This document shows, one piece after another, positions 20,033-30,114 of a stretch of 64,000 nucleotides of DNA. This DNA is from Vibrio sp. BS-M-Sm-2. Its GTDB lineage: Bacteria; Pseudomonadota; Gammaproteobacteria; Enterobacterales; Vibrionaceae. Under the pieces are notes generated by a model, which was not told the DNA's origin, made no database searches, and worked only from the letters and a program-made list of their open reading frames with translations. Position 1 is the stretch's first letter. Each line of letters opens with the position of its first letter. Position numbers and translations under genes: made by a program. The stretch spans positions 930,001-994,000 of the forward strand of contig NZ_CP167894.1 in NCBI RefSeq assembly GCF_041504345.1, read 5' to 3'.

Positions 20033-21151
20033 CTAAGCTAACCCAACTTCAACCAAGATCCTTTCCGCGATGCGGTCTAGAGGTAGGTCTTCAGTAGAAA
20101 TGCCAGCTTTTGCTACAGCTTGAGGCATACCATATACAACACAACTATCTTCGTCTTGTGCCCAAATCGTCGAGCCCGCAGTTTTCAACATACGCGAACC
20201 TTCTCGACCATCTGCGCCCATACCGGTCAGTATCATAGACAACACTTTGTCGCCGTAGATCTTCGCTGCAGAGCCAAATGTGACATCCACACAAGGCTTG
20301 TAGTTCATTCGGTCGCCGCCATCGATAATTCTTAGACGTGCAGACCCTGCACGGCCATCTACCATCATCTGTTTACCACCGGGAGCAAGATACGCCACTC
20401 CGGGTTTCAACACATCACCGTCTTGCGCTTCACGAACTTCAATCTTACACAAGGTGTTCAATCGACTAGCAAAAGCAGCGGTGAATGTGGCTGGCATATG
20501 CTGAACTAACACAATGGGATGTGGGTAGTTAGCAGGGATGCGCGTCAAAATCTTCTGTAGCGCAACAGGACCGCCAGTCGATGTGCCAATGGCAGTTAAT
20601 TGATACTTTTTGCCCGAGGCTCTGAACTTCGCAGCGGTTGCTGCAGCAGGTCTAGCGGCTGGAGCAGCATTAGAAACCGGTTGACGCAATGGCGTAGATG
20701 TTGAAGTCGTTGCTGTCGCTCTCGGTGCAATAGGAGCACGACGCATAAACGCACGCTTTGCAGCAATCTGAATCACACGCTGTTGAAGCAATGCAACCGC
20801 ATCGTCGCGGTTACGTGCGATGTCTTCAAACTTCTTAGGTAAGAAATCTAGAGCACCTGCATCTAGCGCATCTAACGTTGCTCTCGCTCCATCATGCGTT
20901 AACGATGAAAACATCAAAATAGGCGTTGGAGACGCGGCCATGATTTCACGAACAGCTGTGATGCCGTCCATGACAGGCATTTCAATGTCCATCGTGATTA
21001 CGTCAGGTCTTAGCTGTTTCGCTTTCTCAACGGCTTCTTTACCGTTTACTGCTACATCAATGACTTCTAGGCGAGCCTCTGAGTTGATGATCTCGCTAAC
21101 GCGACGACGAAAAAAACTCGAATCATCAACGACTAATACTTTAATCGCCAT
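20033..21151 (-). CDS. cheB: CheB, chemoreceptor methylesterase/deamidase
   Basis: A 372-aa response regulator with receiver domain (phospho-acceptor Asp55 in TMDIEMP), an Ala/Pro/Thr-rich linker (about 140-175) and a C-terminal esterase with catalytic-type Ser in GTSTGGP, His in [16 protein letters not shown] and Asp in GMGADGREG. It demethylates receptors when phosphorylated by CheA. AAGGA precedes the ATG, 13 bases after cheA. No cheR is present in the window. Confidence 0.95.
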   Translation of the reverse strand: MAIKVLVVDDSSFFRRRVSEIINSEARLEVIDVAVNGKEAVEKAKQLRPDVITMDIEMPVMDGITAVREIMAASPTPILMFSSLTHDGARATLDALDAGALDFLPKKFEDIARNRDDAVALLQQRVIQIAAKRAFMRRAPIAPRATATTSTSTPLRQPVSNAAPAARPAAATAAKFRASGKKYQLTAIGTSTGGPVALQKILTRIPANYPHPIVLVQHMPATFTAAFASRLNTLCKIEVREAQDGDVLKPGVAYLAPGGKQMMVDGRAGSARLRIIDGGDRMNYKPCVDVTFGSAAKIYGDKVLSMILTGMGADGREGSRMLKTAGSTIWAQDEDSCVVYGMPQAVAKAGISTEDLPLDRIAERILVEVGLA

Positions 21152-21164
21152 ATTTATCCTTAAA

Positions 21165-23345
21165 TTAAATTCTTGACGCAGCTGCGTACTGCTTCAACAA
21201 GTCCGGCACATCTAGAATCAATGCAATGTGTCCGTCACTTGTAATTGTCGCGCCTGCCATTCCTGGCGTGCCTTGCAGAAGCTTATCAAGTGGCTTGATC
21301 ACGACTTCTTCTTGACCGATAAGCGTATCGACAACAAAACCAACTCGTTGGCTACCCAGCTGTACGATAACAACATGGCCGTGCCCTTTACGCAGTTCAA
21401 CAATACCCGCTTTAGGAGCAAGCCAGTTTTGCAAGTAGAACAACGGAATAGACTTATCGCGAACGATGATCGTTAGCTGACCATCAACCACGTTTGTGCG
21501 GCTTAAGTCTAGGTGGAAGATCTCGTTAACCGATGCCAATGGCAATGCAAATGGGTGACCCGCAACACCGACCATCAAGGTTGGTAGAATCGCTAGGGTT
21601 AGTGGAACCTTGATGGTGATCTTGGTGCCTTGTCCCATTTCTGAATCAATATCAATAGAGCCGTTCAGTGTGTTGATCGCCGTTTTCACAACGTCCATAC
21701 CTACACCACGACCAGAGATATCCGAGATCTGCTCTTTGCTTGAGAAGCCAGGAGCAAAAATCAGGTTGAAACACTCTTTATTTGATAAGCGAGACGCTGC
21801 ATCTTCATCCATCAGGCCACGTTTGACCGCAATAGCACGAAGCTTATCAGGGTCCATACCGCCGCCGTCATCAACGATAGCCAGCTCAATATGATCACCT
21901 TCTTGAGAGGCAGACAAAATCACTTTACCCGTTTGTGATTTACCCGCAGCAACACGGTCGTTCGGCATTTCGATACCATGGTCGACAGAGTTTCTCACCA
22001 AGTGAATCAGGGGATCTGCAAGCGCTTCTACTAAGTTTTTATCAAGGTCCGTTTCTTCGCCACGCATTTCAAGAACGATGTCTTTCTTCAAGCTACGCGC
22101 AAGATCGCGGACAACTCGTGGGAAGCGACCAAATACTTTCTTGATCGGCTGCATACGAGTCTTCATTACCGCACCTTGTAGGTCTGCAGTAACAACATCT
22201 AAGTTAGAGACAGCTTTCGACATTTCTTCGTCGTTGCTGTTGAGGCCTAGGCTGACAAGTCGGTTACGCACCAATACCAGTTCACCCACCATGTTCATGA
22301 TGGTATCCAGTGTTGATGTATCAACGCGAACTGTCGCTTCAGCTTGCTGCTTCTTAGCCGGCGCTTTAACTTCAGCTTTTGCTGGAACGCTCGGTTTCGG
22401 CTCGGCTTTAACGGCAACTGGTGCTGCTGGTTGCGGTTTAGACGTTGCTTGCGGTGCAACTGCCTTAACTTCTGCAGGCTTAGTCGCTGCATCCAGTTCT
22501 TCAATCGAAGGTCCATTGCCTGATCCGTGTAACTGGTCCAGTAACTTCTCGAACTCTTCGTCAGTCATCAGATCATCGCCTTCAGACATCGCCGAAACAG
22601 GTGCTGCAGAAGGTGCTGGCGGTGGAGGAGGCGTTGAACTCGCAGCCGTCGGGCTGTTACCCGCACCATGCAGTTCATCTAGTAACTTTTCAAATTCATC
22701 GTCAGTAATATCACCGCTGTCAGCAACTGGCTGAGGTGTAACAGGTGCTGGCGGCGGTGTTGGTACAGAAGATGCTGTTGGCGAACCACCTTTACCGTGA
22801 AGTTCATCAAGCAGGCGCTCAAACTCATCTTCAGAGATATCATCCACTGAAGAGGCACTGATGCTTGAACTTTCGACAACCGGTTCAGGGGCTGCAACGA
22901 TCGGCTCAGGGATAACAGGTGTTAACGCTTCTTCTGGTGTAACTTCATCAACTGATTCTGGCTTACAGAGGCGGTGAAGTTCATCCAATAAAGCTTGGTC
23001 TGCTGGCACTAAAGGTTCCTGATCTTGCACGGCTTGAAACTGTGTATTAACAGTATCTAACGCCTGCAGCATAGTATCCATCAAACCTGATGTTACGCTG
23101 CGTTGGCCGTTTCGTAGAATGTCGAACACATTCTCGGCACCATGACAAGTATCCACCAGCTCAGTTAATGCTAGGAAACCAGCACCACCTTTTACTGTAT
23201 GGAAACCACGGAAAATAGCATTTAATAGGTCTTTGTCGTCAGGATTATTCTCAAGCTCTACCAGTTGCTCTGATAGAAGTTCAAGGATCTCTCCTGCTTC
23301 AACTAAAAAGTCCTGAAGAATATCTTCGTCTAAATCGTAGCTCAT
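21165..23345 (-). CDS. cheA: CheA chemotaxis histidine kinase
   Basis: A 726-aa kinase that phosphorylates CheY and CheB. P1 Hpt domain at 1-125 with His49 (FHTVKGGAG). Dimerisation P3 from about 337; ATPase P4 with [19 protein letters not shown] and GRGVGMDV; CheW-like P5 at the C-terminus. Between P1 and P3 (126-336) no P2 fold is apparent; the segment is Pro/Ala-rich and carries three copies of a DEFE-LLDELHG motif (170-184, 213-227, 260-274). This is close to the region known in V. cholerae CheA to matter for ParP-dependent localisation. It lies between cheZ and cheB. Confidence 0.95.
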   Translation of the reverse strand: MSYDLDEDILQDFLVEAGEILELLSEQLVELENNPDDKDLLNAIFRGFHTVKGGAGFLALTELVDTCHGAENVFDILRNGQRSVTSGLMDTMLQALDTVNTQFQAVQDQEPLVPADQALLDELHRLCKPESVDEVTPEEALTPVIPEPIVAAPEPVVESSSISASSVDDISEDEFERLLDELHGKGGSPTASSVPTPPPAPVTPQPVADSGDITDDEFEKLLDELHGAGNSPTAASSTPPPPPAPSAAPVSAMSEGDDLMTDEEFEKLLDQLHGSGNGPSIEELDAATKPAEVKAVAPQATSKPQPAAPVAVKAEPKPSVPAKAEVKAPAKKQQAEATVRVDTSTLDTIMNMVGELVLVRNRLVSLGLNSNDEEMSKAVSNLDVVTADLQGAVMKTRMQPIKKVFGRFPRVVRDLARSLKKDIVLEMRGEETDLDKNLVEALADPLIHLVRNSVDHGIEMPNDRVAAGKSQTGKVILSASQEGDHIELAIVDDGGGMDPDKLRAIAVKRGLMDEDAASRLSNKECFNLIFAPGFSSKEQISDISGRGVGMDVVKTAINTLNGSIDIDSEMGQGTKITIKVPLTLAILPTLMVGVAGHPFALPLASVNEIFHLDLSRTNVVDGQLTIIVRDKSIPLFYLQNWLAPKAGIVELRKGHGHVVIVQLGSQRVGFVVDTLIGQEEVVIKPLDKLLQGTPGMAGATITSDGHIALILDVPDLLKQYAAASRI
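22524..22838 (-). repeat. Three short-motif repeats in the CheA linker
   Basis: The codons for [30 protein letters not shown] and [15 protein letters not shown] lie 43-47 residues apart, separated by Pro/Ser/Ala-rich spacers. They resemble the CheZ tail DEVDDLLSSLGF and the FliM N-terminus QDEIDALLHG encoded nearby. Confidence 0.85.
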
Positions 23346-23354
23346 ACGTTACCT

Positions 23355-24086
23355 TTAAAATCCAAGACTGGATAACAAATCGTCGACTTCATCCTGAGAT
23401 GCAACAGCGTCTTCGCGCTCTTCTGGGTTCATAATTGGACCCTCAGGCGCAATCGATGCTTTCCTCTCTGACTCTGGAGTTGGCTCTATTTGATTCGCAC
23501 CGAATACCGTGAGAATCTCGACCAAACGTCCTTCTACCTCATTCACCAAGGTAATAACTTTGCTAATTATCTGCCCAGTTAAATCTTGGAAATCCTGAGC
23601 CATCAAGATTTCAGTCAATTGTCCGCGTAGTTCAGTGCTGTCGCCTTCTACTTGGACAAGCAATCCATCAATGCGGTGACATAAAGCTTTAAATTGTGCC
23701 AGCTCAATGCGGCCATGCATCAGTTCATTCCATTGAGGCCTTACTTGAAGTAAACACTCGTGTAGGTTGTCTGCAATTGGCATACAGCGATCGACAGCGT
23801 CCATCGTCTTATTTGCCGCCACTTCCGTTTTATCAATGACATACTGAAGGCGATCCCTTGCGTCAGGGATTTCGTCATTTGCGATAACGCTGATGCGCTC
23901 ATCGAAATTAAATTGAGTCAAAGAATCATGGAGGTCGCGAGTCAGACTTCCTATTTCTTGAAGCATTGGATTGTCTTGAAGACTAAAATTATCTTCATAA
24001 ATGCTTCTAACAAGAGAATCAGCATTCTGCTGCTCATCGTTCTCAAGCAGCTCTACTAATTTTTTTGCTTGTTCTAATGAAATCAT
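23355..24086 (-). CDS. cheZ: CheZ, CheY-P phosphatase
   Basis: A helical protein of 243 aa (MISLEQAKKL start; an in-frame ATG at 24110 would add 8 residues). The active-site segment is LMAQDFQDLTGQIISKV, with the Asp/Gln pair for CheY dephosphorylation. The acidic tail ends DEVDDLLSSLGF, the CheY-docking helix known from E. coli CheZ. It lies between cheY and cheA, 9 bases before cheA. Confidence 0.92.
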   Translation of the reverse strand: MISLEQAKKLVELLENDEQQNADSLVRSIYEDNFSLQDNPMLQEIGSLTRDLHDSLTQFNFDERISVIANDEIPDARDRLQYVIDKTEVAANKTMDAVDRCMPIADNLHECLLQVRPQWNELMHGRIELAQFKALCHRIDGLLVQVEGDSTELRGQLTEILMAQDFQDLTGQIISKVITLVNEVEGRLVEILTVFGANQIEPTPESERKASIAPEGPIMNPEEREDAVASQDEVDDLLSSLGF

Positions 24087-24191
24087 CCTGAATTCGGCCT
24101 TACTCCGCATACTTTGTGCGCTTAGGCTATCGAGATAAACAGAGAACTTATCAGCTAATGTTTACCTAGAAATGCCTAAATTTATTGATGC

Positions 24192-24584
24192 TTATAAGCG
24201 ATCAAAAATCTTATCAAGTTTCTCTTTCAGCGTTGCAGCAGTGAAAGGCTTCACAATGTAACCATTAACACCCGCTTGCGCTGCTTCGATGATCTGCTCA
24301 CGCTTCGCTTCTGCCGTGATCATAAGCACGGGAAGGTGCTTAAGTTCTGCGTCTGCGCGAATGTGTTTAAGCAGGTCAATCCCTTGCATGCCCGGCATGT
24401 TCCAGTCAGTTACCACGAAATCAAATTCGCCTTTTTTCAGCATAGGTAACGCGGTCAAGCCATCGTCTGCTTCTTGAGTGTTGTTGAAACCTAAGTCGCG
24501 AAGTAGGTTTTTAACAATTCGGCGCATCGTTGAAAAGTCATCAACAATGAGAATTTTCATGTTTTTGTTCAAATTAGCCTCCAC
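24192..24584 (-). CDS. cheY: CheY chemotaxis response regulator
   Basis: A 130-aa stand-alone receiver domain: acidic pocket Asp15/Asp16, phospho-acceptor Asp60 (VTDWNMPG), Thr90 and Lys112 (VKPFTAAT). The N-terminal [16 protein letters not shown] matches my recollection of V. cholerae CheY3, the version that controls flagellar rotation. It binds FliM and CheZ when phosphorylated. Confidence 0.96.
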   Translation of the reverse strand: MEANLNKNMKILIVDDFSTMRRIVKNLLRDLGFNNTQEADDGLTALPMLKKGEFDFVVTDWNMPGMQGIDLLKHIRADAELKHLPVLMITAEAKREQIIEAAQAGVNGYIVKPFTAATLKEKLDKIFDRL

Positions 24585-24602
24585 TGAATAGGATCAGTGT
24601 TG

Positions 24603-25340
24603 TTAGTCGTTCTGTGTCCAAGCACTTAACTTAGTGCGTAAACGCTGCATAGATTGGCTCAGTATTTGGCTGACACGAGATTCGCTGACACCTAACACTT
24701 CCCCAATCTCTTTTAAATTGAGTTCTTCGTCGTAATAAAGCGAAAGCACAAGGCCTTCCCTTTCCGGAAGTTGTTTTATCGAATCGATCAAAGCTTGGCG
24801 GAATGACTCATCAGCAACCCCTTGAAAAGGCGTATTATCTTGAGAGTCTTCATTCGGAGATATTACATCATCTGAGACGCCTAAATCTTCGATTCCAACC
24901 AGTCTTGAACAATTAATGTCAGTTAAAGCACTGTGATACTGCTCTAAACTGAGTCCCATGTGCTTTGCCACTTCGGCATCACTCGGGTCACGGTTGAGGA
25001 TACCCTCTAACTCCGCGATTGCACTGCTGATTTCTCGATTGTTTTTATGAACCGATCTCGGTACCCAGTCCCCACGGCGAATGTCATCTAACATTGCCCC
25101 GCGAATTCGAATACCGGCATACGTCTCAAAGCTTGCGCCTTTGGTACCATCATAGTTTTGTTGCGCTTCAATCAAGCCGATCATGCCAGCTTGAATTAAG
25201 TCATCAACTAATACATTAGGCGGTAATCGCCCCAACAAGTGATGAGCGATACGTTTAACCAACACAGAATACTTCTCAAAAAAAGCCTGTTGGCTATTGT
25301 GATTAGCATGTTGGTCGTAAGTAAGCGCTTTATTCACCAA
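24603..25340 (-). CDS. fliA: FliA, flagellar sigma-28 factor
   Basis: A 245-aa sigma factor with region 2 (FEKYSVLVKRIAHHLLGRLP and DDLIQAGMIGLIEA), region 3 (IRRGDWVPRSVHKN) and region 4 (LSLYYDEELNLKEIGEVLGVSESRVSQI). It drives late flagellar genes; two sigma-28 promoters lie before flagellin genes in this window. It overlaps flhG by 11 bases. Confidence 0.95.
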   Translation of the reverse strand: MVNKALTYDQHANHNSQQAFFEKYSVLVKRIAHHLLGRLPPNVLVDDLIQAGMIGLIEAQQNYDGTKGASFETYAGIRIRGAMLDDIRRGDWVPRSVHKNNREISSAIAELEGILNRDPSDAEVAKHMGLSLEQYHSALTDINCSRLVGIEDLGVSDDVISPNEDSQDNTPFQGVADESFRQALIDSIKQLPEREGLVLSLYYDEELNLKEIGEVLGVSESRVSQILSQSMQRLRTKLSAWTQND

Positions 25341-26217
25341 ATGGTTCCTCTATAAATTCAGTACGATTCAGCAGCCTTTCCACAAAGAACTCCAAGTGCC
25401 CACTTGGTGTTTTTGGTATTGGCCAGGTCAATGCTTTATTAGCCAAAGAGCTGATTGCCAATGCCGCTGGAGAGCGAGGATACGCATCGACTACGATTTT
25501 CTGTCTCTTGACTGATTGACGTACTTTATCATCTAAAGGAATACATGCTACGAGTTCGAGGCTCACATTCAAGAAGCGCTCTGTGACCAAAGTCAACTTT
25601 GCAAATAATTCTCGGCCTTCACGGTAGCTTCTGACCATATTTGCAACAACTTTGAACCGCTGAACTTGGTGTTCTCTGCTCAAAAGCTTAATCAAAGCAT
25701 ATGCATCCGTGATCGAGGTAGGTTCATCACATACCACGACAACCACGTCTTGCGCCGCTCTTGAGAAGCTGATTACCATGTCCGAAATACCGGCTGCGGT
25801 ATCAACTAACAAGATGTCCATCTCGTCTTCAAGCGAACCGAATGCGCGAATCAAACCTGCATGCTGTGCGTGTGAAAGTTCAGTCATGCTTTGTGTGCCC
25901 GATGTCGCAGGAATAATTTTAATTCCGTGCGGCCCTTCGACAATCGCATCCTTAAGTTCACATTCGCCTGCCAACACATGCCCAAGGTTTCGTTTAGAAC
26001 GAATACCCAGCATGATATCGACGTTAGCGAGGCCTAAGTCGGCATCTAGCACCATAACTTTTTTGCCTTGGCGCGCCATGCAAATAGCCATACCTAACGT
26101 CACATTAGATTTACCAACCCCTCCCTTACCACCGGTTACAGCGATAACTTTTGTGAGTGAAGGCTTGGTTAAGCGACGGAGGCCGCTAGCTTGATCATGT
26201 ATCATATTTTCATTCAT
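25330..26217 (-). CDS. flhG: FlhG, MinD-like ATPase limiting flagellar number
   Basis: A ParA/MinD-family ATPase of 295 aa with deviant Walker A TGGKGGVGKSN, LDADLGLANVDIML and LVDTAAG. Known in Vibrio to restrain FlhF and FlrA so that one polar flagellum forms. I start at MNENMIHDQ (26217), 13 bases after flhF; a longer frame to 26271 would overlap flhF. The N-terminal DQASGLRRL is the conserved activation segment that stimulates the FlhF GTPase. Confidence 0.93.
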   Translation of the reverse strand: MNENMIHDQASGLRRLTKPSLTKVIAVTGGKGGVGKSNVTLGMAICMARQGKKVMVLDADLGLANVDIMLGIRSKRNLGHVLAGECELKDAIVEGPHGIKIIPATSGTQSMTELSHAQHAGLIRAFGSLEDEMDILLVDTAAGISDMVISFSRAAQDVVVVVCDEPTSITDAYALIKLLSREHQVQRFKVVANMVRSYREGRELFAKLTLVTERFLNVSLELVACIPLDDKVRQSVKRQKIVVDAYPRSPAALAISSLANKALTWPIPKTPSGHLEFFVERLLNRTEFIEEPFGE

Positions 26218-26230
26218 ATTTATCCGCCGC

Positions 26231-27775
26231 CTAGAGCCCTTCAGAATCGCTATTCCAGTAATGAGGTTCATTCTCTGTAGATTTTTCTAATAACTCATTC
26301 GCCTTAGCAATCATGTACTTTGGCTGAGCTATAACGATATCTTCAGGAACTCGTTGACCATTTGCAATGTAAGCAACTGGTAATGCATTTTGTATTACGA
26401 CACTGATGAATTCACCTAGACTTAGGGATTCATCCAGCTTAGTCATGATGCATCCCGACAACGGGATTCTTCTAAAGTGTTCAATTGTTTCTTGCAGCAC
26501 TTTGCGTTGCGCGGTTGCAGGCAACACAAGGTAGCTATTGATAACGGAACCACTCTCTTGCATCAATGTGTCTAACTGCTCAGATAGGCGAACATCTCGT
26601 TGTCCCATGCCTGCAGTATCGACCAGAATTAGGCGACGATTACGTAACTGATATATTACATCGGCCAATTCACTAGAATCTTTAGCAACTCTTACAGGAC
26701 AACCCATAATTCGACCATAGATCGATAACTGCTCATGTGCACCTATACGATATGTGTCAGTTGTCACTAGTGCTACGTTATCTGCGCCATATTCCATGGC
26801 AGCACGTGCAGCTAGCTTTGCAACAGTCGTTGTTTTACCCACGCCAGTTGGGCCAAGTAGAGCCACAATACCGCCGCGTTTTAAAATATCTTTTTGTGTA
26901 ACGGAGATTTGGTCAGCAACCAAGGCTAACAACGCCTTCCACGCACGTGCAGGTTTGGTATCTTCAGGAATGTAACACGCCATTTGGTCGGCAAGCTCTG
27001 CAGATACACCCATACGTTCAAGGCGTTTGATAAGCATGGCTCTAAGCGGTTCACGACGCTCAACTTCTTGCCACATTAATCCAGATACTTGATGCTCTAA
27101 CAGACGACGAATTGAGGTCATCTCCTCGCGCATCGTTTCCATTTCAGTATCTGAACCTTTGGAATGCGTATTCTCACGACCACGATCATAACGGGTAGGA
27201 TCCAAACGAGGTGCTGGACGCTCTACTCTGCGGTCTTCGGCAATCAATTGGGATAAACCTGTTTCACGAGCAAATGCAGAATCTAGGTTCCCGTGAGACT
27301 GTTGGTTACCGCGAGACTGCAAATTACTTTGAGTCTGATGACTATGAGGCTTATGACCCGTGCTTGATTGGCGATTGAGCAATGCAGACAATGAATCTTC
27401 ATTTTCAGCACGATGTTGTGGCTCATCATCGGCGCCATGACTGTATTGCTTTAGCATATTCGCAAAGCGCTTGGTCATTGAGCGTCCACCTTCAGCATTC
27501 GACTGTAGGCTAACCTTATCATCGTCTAATTGACGTCGCCCTGCAGGAGGTGCGGGCGCGGCCATTTGCGTATATTGGCTTTGTGCAGGCTGCTGAGGTT
27601 TATTTGGTCTCTGGCTCGCTGTCGACGGGCTGGATTCACCATCAATAGCGGCAACAATTTCCACGCCACCTGCGACCTTTTTATTAGACATGATCACCGC
27701 TTCCGAACCAAGTTCTTCTTTAACTTGGAGCAAGGCCGTTCGCATATCTTTTGCAAAAAATCGTTTAATTTTCAA
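26231..27775 (-). CDS. flhF: FlhF, SRP-type GTPase setting the polar flagellar site
   Basis: A 514-aa protein: N-terminal basic segment MKIKRFFAKDMRTAL, a Gln/Pro/Ser-rich linker, and an NG GTPase domain with G1 LLGPTGVGKTTTVAKLAAR (about residues 305-320), VTTDTYRIGAHEQL and VDTAGMGQRD. Known in Vibrio to place the flagellum at the pole. It lies 27 bases after flhA. Confidence 0.95.
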   Translation of the reverse strand: MKIKRFFAKDMRTALLQVKEELGSEAVIMSNKKVAGGVEIVAAIDGESSPSTASQRPNKPQQPAQSQYTQMAAPAPPAGRRQLDDDKVSLQSNAEGGRSMTKRFANMLKQYSHGADDEPQHRAENEDSLSALLNRQSSTGHKPHSHQTQSNLQSRGNQQSHGNLDSAFARETGLSQLIAEDRRVERPAPRLDPTRYDRGRENTHSKGSDTEMETMREEMTSIRRLLEHQVSGLMWQEVERREPLRAMLIKRLERMGVSAELADQMACYIPEDTKPARAWKALLALVADQISVTQKDILKRGGIVALLGPTGVGKTTTVAKLAARAAMEYGADNVALVTTDTYRIGAHEQLSIYGRIMGCPVRVAKDSSELADVIYQLRNRRLILVDTAGMGQRDVRLSEQLDTLMQESGSVINSYLVLPATAQRKVLQETIEHFRRIPLSGCIMTKLDESLSLGEFISVVIQNALPVAYIANGQRVPEDIVIAQPKYMIAKANELLEKSTENEPHYWNSDSEGL

Positions 27776-27802
27776 TTCGATCGTCCGTTCTAATTAGGCG
27801 GC

Positions 27803-29902
27803 TTAATTACCAACAGCTTGTACTATACGTATCTGCTTTTCGTCCGGTATTTCTTGGTAAGACAAGACTCTCAAGCTTGGAATCGTGTTTTTCACGAACT
27901 TAGCCAGAGTCGAACGTAACACACCAGAGGTCAGTAGCACCGCGGGCTCACCTTTCAGCTCTTGCTCTTGTGTCGCGTGACTGAGGGATGTCTGTAAACG
28001 TTCGGCTAAACCAGGTTCAATACCAGCAGATTCTCCGCCGGATGCCTGCATGGTTTGATGCAAGATTTGTTCCAGCTCAGGAATCAAGGTTATCACTGGC
28101 AATTCCGGTTCTATACCATTGATTTCCTGAACAATTAACCGTTTCAATGAGATACGAACCGCCGCCGTAAGTATGTCAGGTTCTTGACTTTTACCAGAAT
28201 ACTCCGACAAAGTTTGGACTATGGTTCGAATATCACGAATTGGAATGGCTTCATTCAATAGGTTCTGTAGCACTTTTACGACTACACCCAACTGCAATTG
28301 ATCCGGTACAAAACCTTCCACCAGCTTAGGTGTTGAGCGGCTGAGCATCTCAAGCAAGTTCTGAACTTCTTCGTGACCAATAAGCTGTGATGCGTTATTG
28401 GTTAGCAGTTGGCTAAGGTGTGTCGCCAGTACAGTAGAAGAATCGACAACGGTATAACCTAGAGCTTGTGCATGTTCACGCTGCTCTTCACGTATCCATA
28501 CAGCTTCAAGGCCAAAGGCAGGGTCAATCGTCGGCTCACCATCGATCATACCGTAGACTTGACCTGGGTTAATCGCGAGTTCCATGTCTGGTTTTATCTC
28601 AGCCTCACCTACCGCGACACCCATCAAGGTGATTCGGTAGCTGTTTGGTGTCAGTTCTAGATTATCGCGAATGTGCACCGCTGGGATCAAGAAACCAAAA
28701 TCTTGAGACAGCTTCTTACGCACACCTTTAACGCGTTCAAGCAGTTCGCCTCCTTGGTCTCTATCCACCAAAGGAATCAAACGGTAACCTACTTCTAAGC
28801 CAATAATATCAACAGGTTGAACATCATCCCAAGAAAGCTCTTTCTGAGAGCCTACTTCTCCATTCGCTTCAACGGTCGCCGGAAGGTTAGGTTCTTCCGC
28901 CTTCTTCTTGTTCTTTTTATCGATGTAATACGCCCCTGCACCCGCAACAACTGCAAGGCTCAAGAACGAGAAATGTGGCATACCTGGAACAATACCCATG
29001 ATGCCAAGGATTGCAGCGGTGATCATCAAGGCTTTTGGATTGTCGAACATCTGGAAGACGAGCTGCTGCCCCATGTCTTCATCAGTGTTTTGGCGCGTTA
29101 CCATCATCGCGGCTGCAATAGACAGTAATAGAGATGGAATTTGTGCAACCAGACCATCACCGATAGTCAGTAGTGTGTAGATTTCAATTGCTTCACCAAA
29201 ACCAAGGTCAAACTGAGCCATACCAATGCTCAAGCCACCAATGATATTGATGAATAAGATTAAGATACCAGCGATCGCATCGCCTTTAACAAACTTAGAC
29301 GCACCGTCCATCGAACCGTAGAAGTCGGCTTCTTTGGTTACTTCAAAACGTCTCAGACGAGCCTGATCTTGGTCGATCAAACCAGCGTTCAAGTCGGCAT
29401 CGATTGCCATCTGTTTACCCGGTAAGGCGTCCAAAGTGAAACGCGCGCTTACTTCCGAGATACGGCCTGCACCTTTGGTTACAACCATGAAGTTAATGAT
29501 CATCAGAATCAAGAACACCACTAGACCTACGGCATAGTTACCACCGATAACCACGTTACCAAAGGCTTCAATCACGTTACCAGCCGCGTCGCCACCTTCA
29601 TGACCATGAAGCAAGACCACACGTGTTGAAGCAACGTTCAAGGCTAATCGAAGTAGAGTCGCAATCAGAAGTACGGTCGGGAATGCAGCAAAGTCTAAAG
29701 GTCTGCGGGTATAAACCGAAACCAATAGCACAACCATAGACAATGCAATGTTAAAGGTGAAGAACATATCCAACAAGAAAGCTGGAATTGGCAACACCAC
29801 CATAGCAAGCGTTGCAAGTACCATAACAGGTGCACCAACCGCAGGCATGGCACGGTTCGGGATTTTAGGTAGCTTGTCCGCAAAAGGCAGGGAGAATTTC
29901 AT
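27803..29902 (-). CDS. flhA: FlhA, export gate protein of the flagellar type III system
   Basis: A 699-aa protein with about eight N-terminal membrane helices, the FHIPEP-type signature region (NFMVVTKGAGRISEVSARF and FTLDALPGKQMAIDADLNAG) and a large cytoplasmic domain that docks chaperone-substrate complexes. It heads the flhA-flhF-flhG-fliA-che run behind a sigma-54 promoter. Confidence 0.97.
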   Translation of the reverse strand: MKFSLPFADKLPKIPNRAMPAVGAPVMVLATLAMVVLPIPAFLLDMFFTFNIALSMVVLLVSVYTRRPLDFAAFPTVLLIATLLRLALNVASTRVVLLHGHEGGDAAGNVIEAFGNVVIGGNYAVGLVVFLILMIINFMVVTKGAGRISEVSARFTLDALPGKQMAIDADLNAGLIDQDQARLRRFEVTKEADFYGSMDGASKFVKGDAIAGILILFINIIGGLSIGMAQFDLGFGEAIEIYTLLTIGDGLVAQIPSLLLSIAAAMMVTRQNTDEDMGQQLVFQMFDNPKALMITAAILGIMGIVPGMPHFSFLSLAVVAGAGAYYIDKKNKKKAEEPNLPATVEANGEVGSQKELSWDDVQPVDIIGLEVGYRLIPLVDRDQGGELLERVKGVRKKLSQDFGFLIPAVHIRDNLELTPNSYRITLMGVAVGEAEIKPDMELAINPGQVYGMIDGEPTIDPAFGLEAVWIREEQREHAQALGYTVVDSSTVLATHLSQLLTNNASQLIGHEEVQNLLEMLSRSTPKLVEGFVPDQLQLGVVVKVLQNLLNEAIPIRDIRTIVQTLSEYSGKSQEPDILTAAVRISLKRLIVQEINGIEPELPVITLIPELEQILHQTMQASGGESAGIEPGLAERLQTSLSHATQEQELKGEPAVLLTSGVLRSTLAKFVKNTIPSLRVLSYQEIPDEKQIRIVQAVGN

Positions 29903-30002
29903 AAATCTAGACAGTTTCGCTATGTTGTAGCTCTCTGAACAAGTGGATTAGATCTTAGTCAGGGCTGTTTTGCTATGGGCTTATAATGTTCAGGCTTACT
30001 AC

Positions 30003-30018
30003 AGCAAACACTGTACCA
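30003..30018 (-). promoter_or_regulatory. Sigma-54 promoter of flhA
   Basis: TGGTAC-N5-TTGCT on the minus strand matches the -24/-12 consensus at all but one position, about 100 bases before the flhA start. This fits control of flhA-flhFG-fliA by FlrA with sigma-54. Confidence 0.8.
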
Positions 30019-30114
30019 ACATCTCACGTCAAATTATCGCCATCACCTCAATAAAAGGAAGATTGGCTAGATCACTATTATCAGGGTTCATCACGCAGAG
30101 CTCAAGCAATTGAT

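Noticed and set aside
22078..22734. Open frame of 218 codons on the plus strand inside cheA
   Set aside because: It is opposite the Pro/Ala/Glu-rich linker of cheA and its composition (Ser/Ala/Gly) is the mirror of that linker. No ribosome-binding site or family was recognised.
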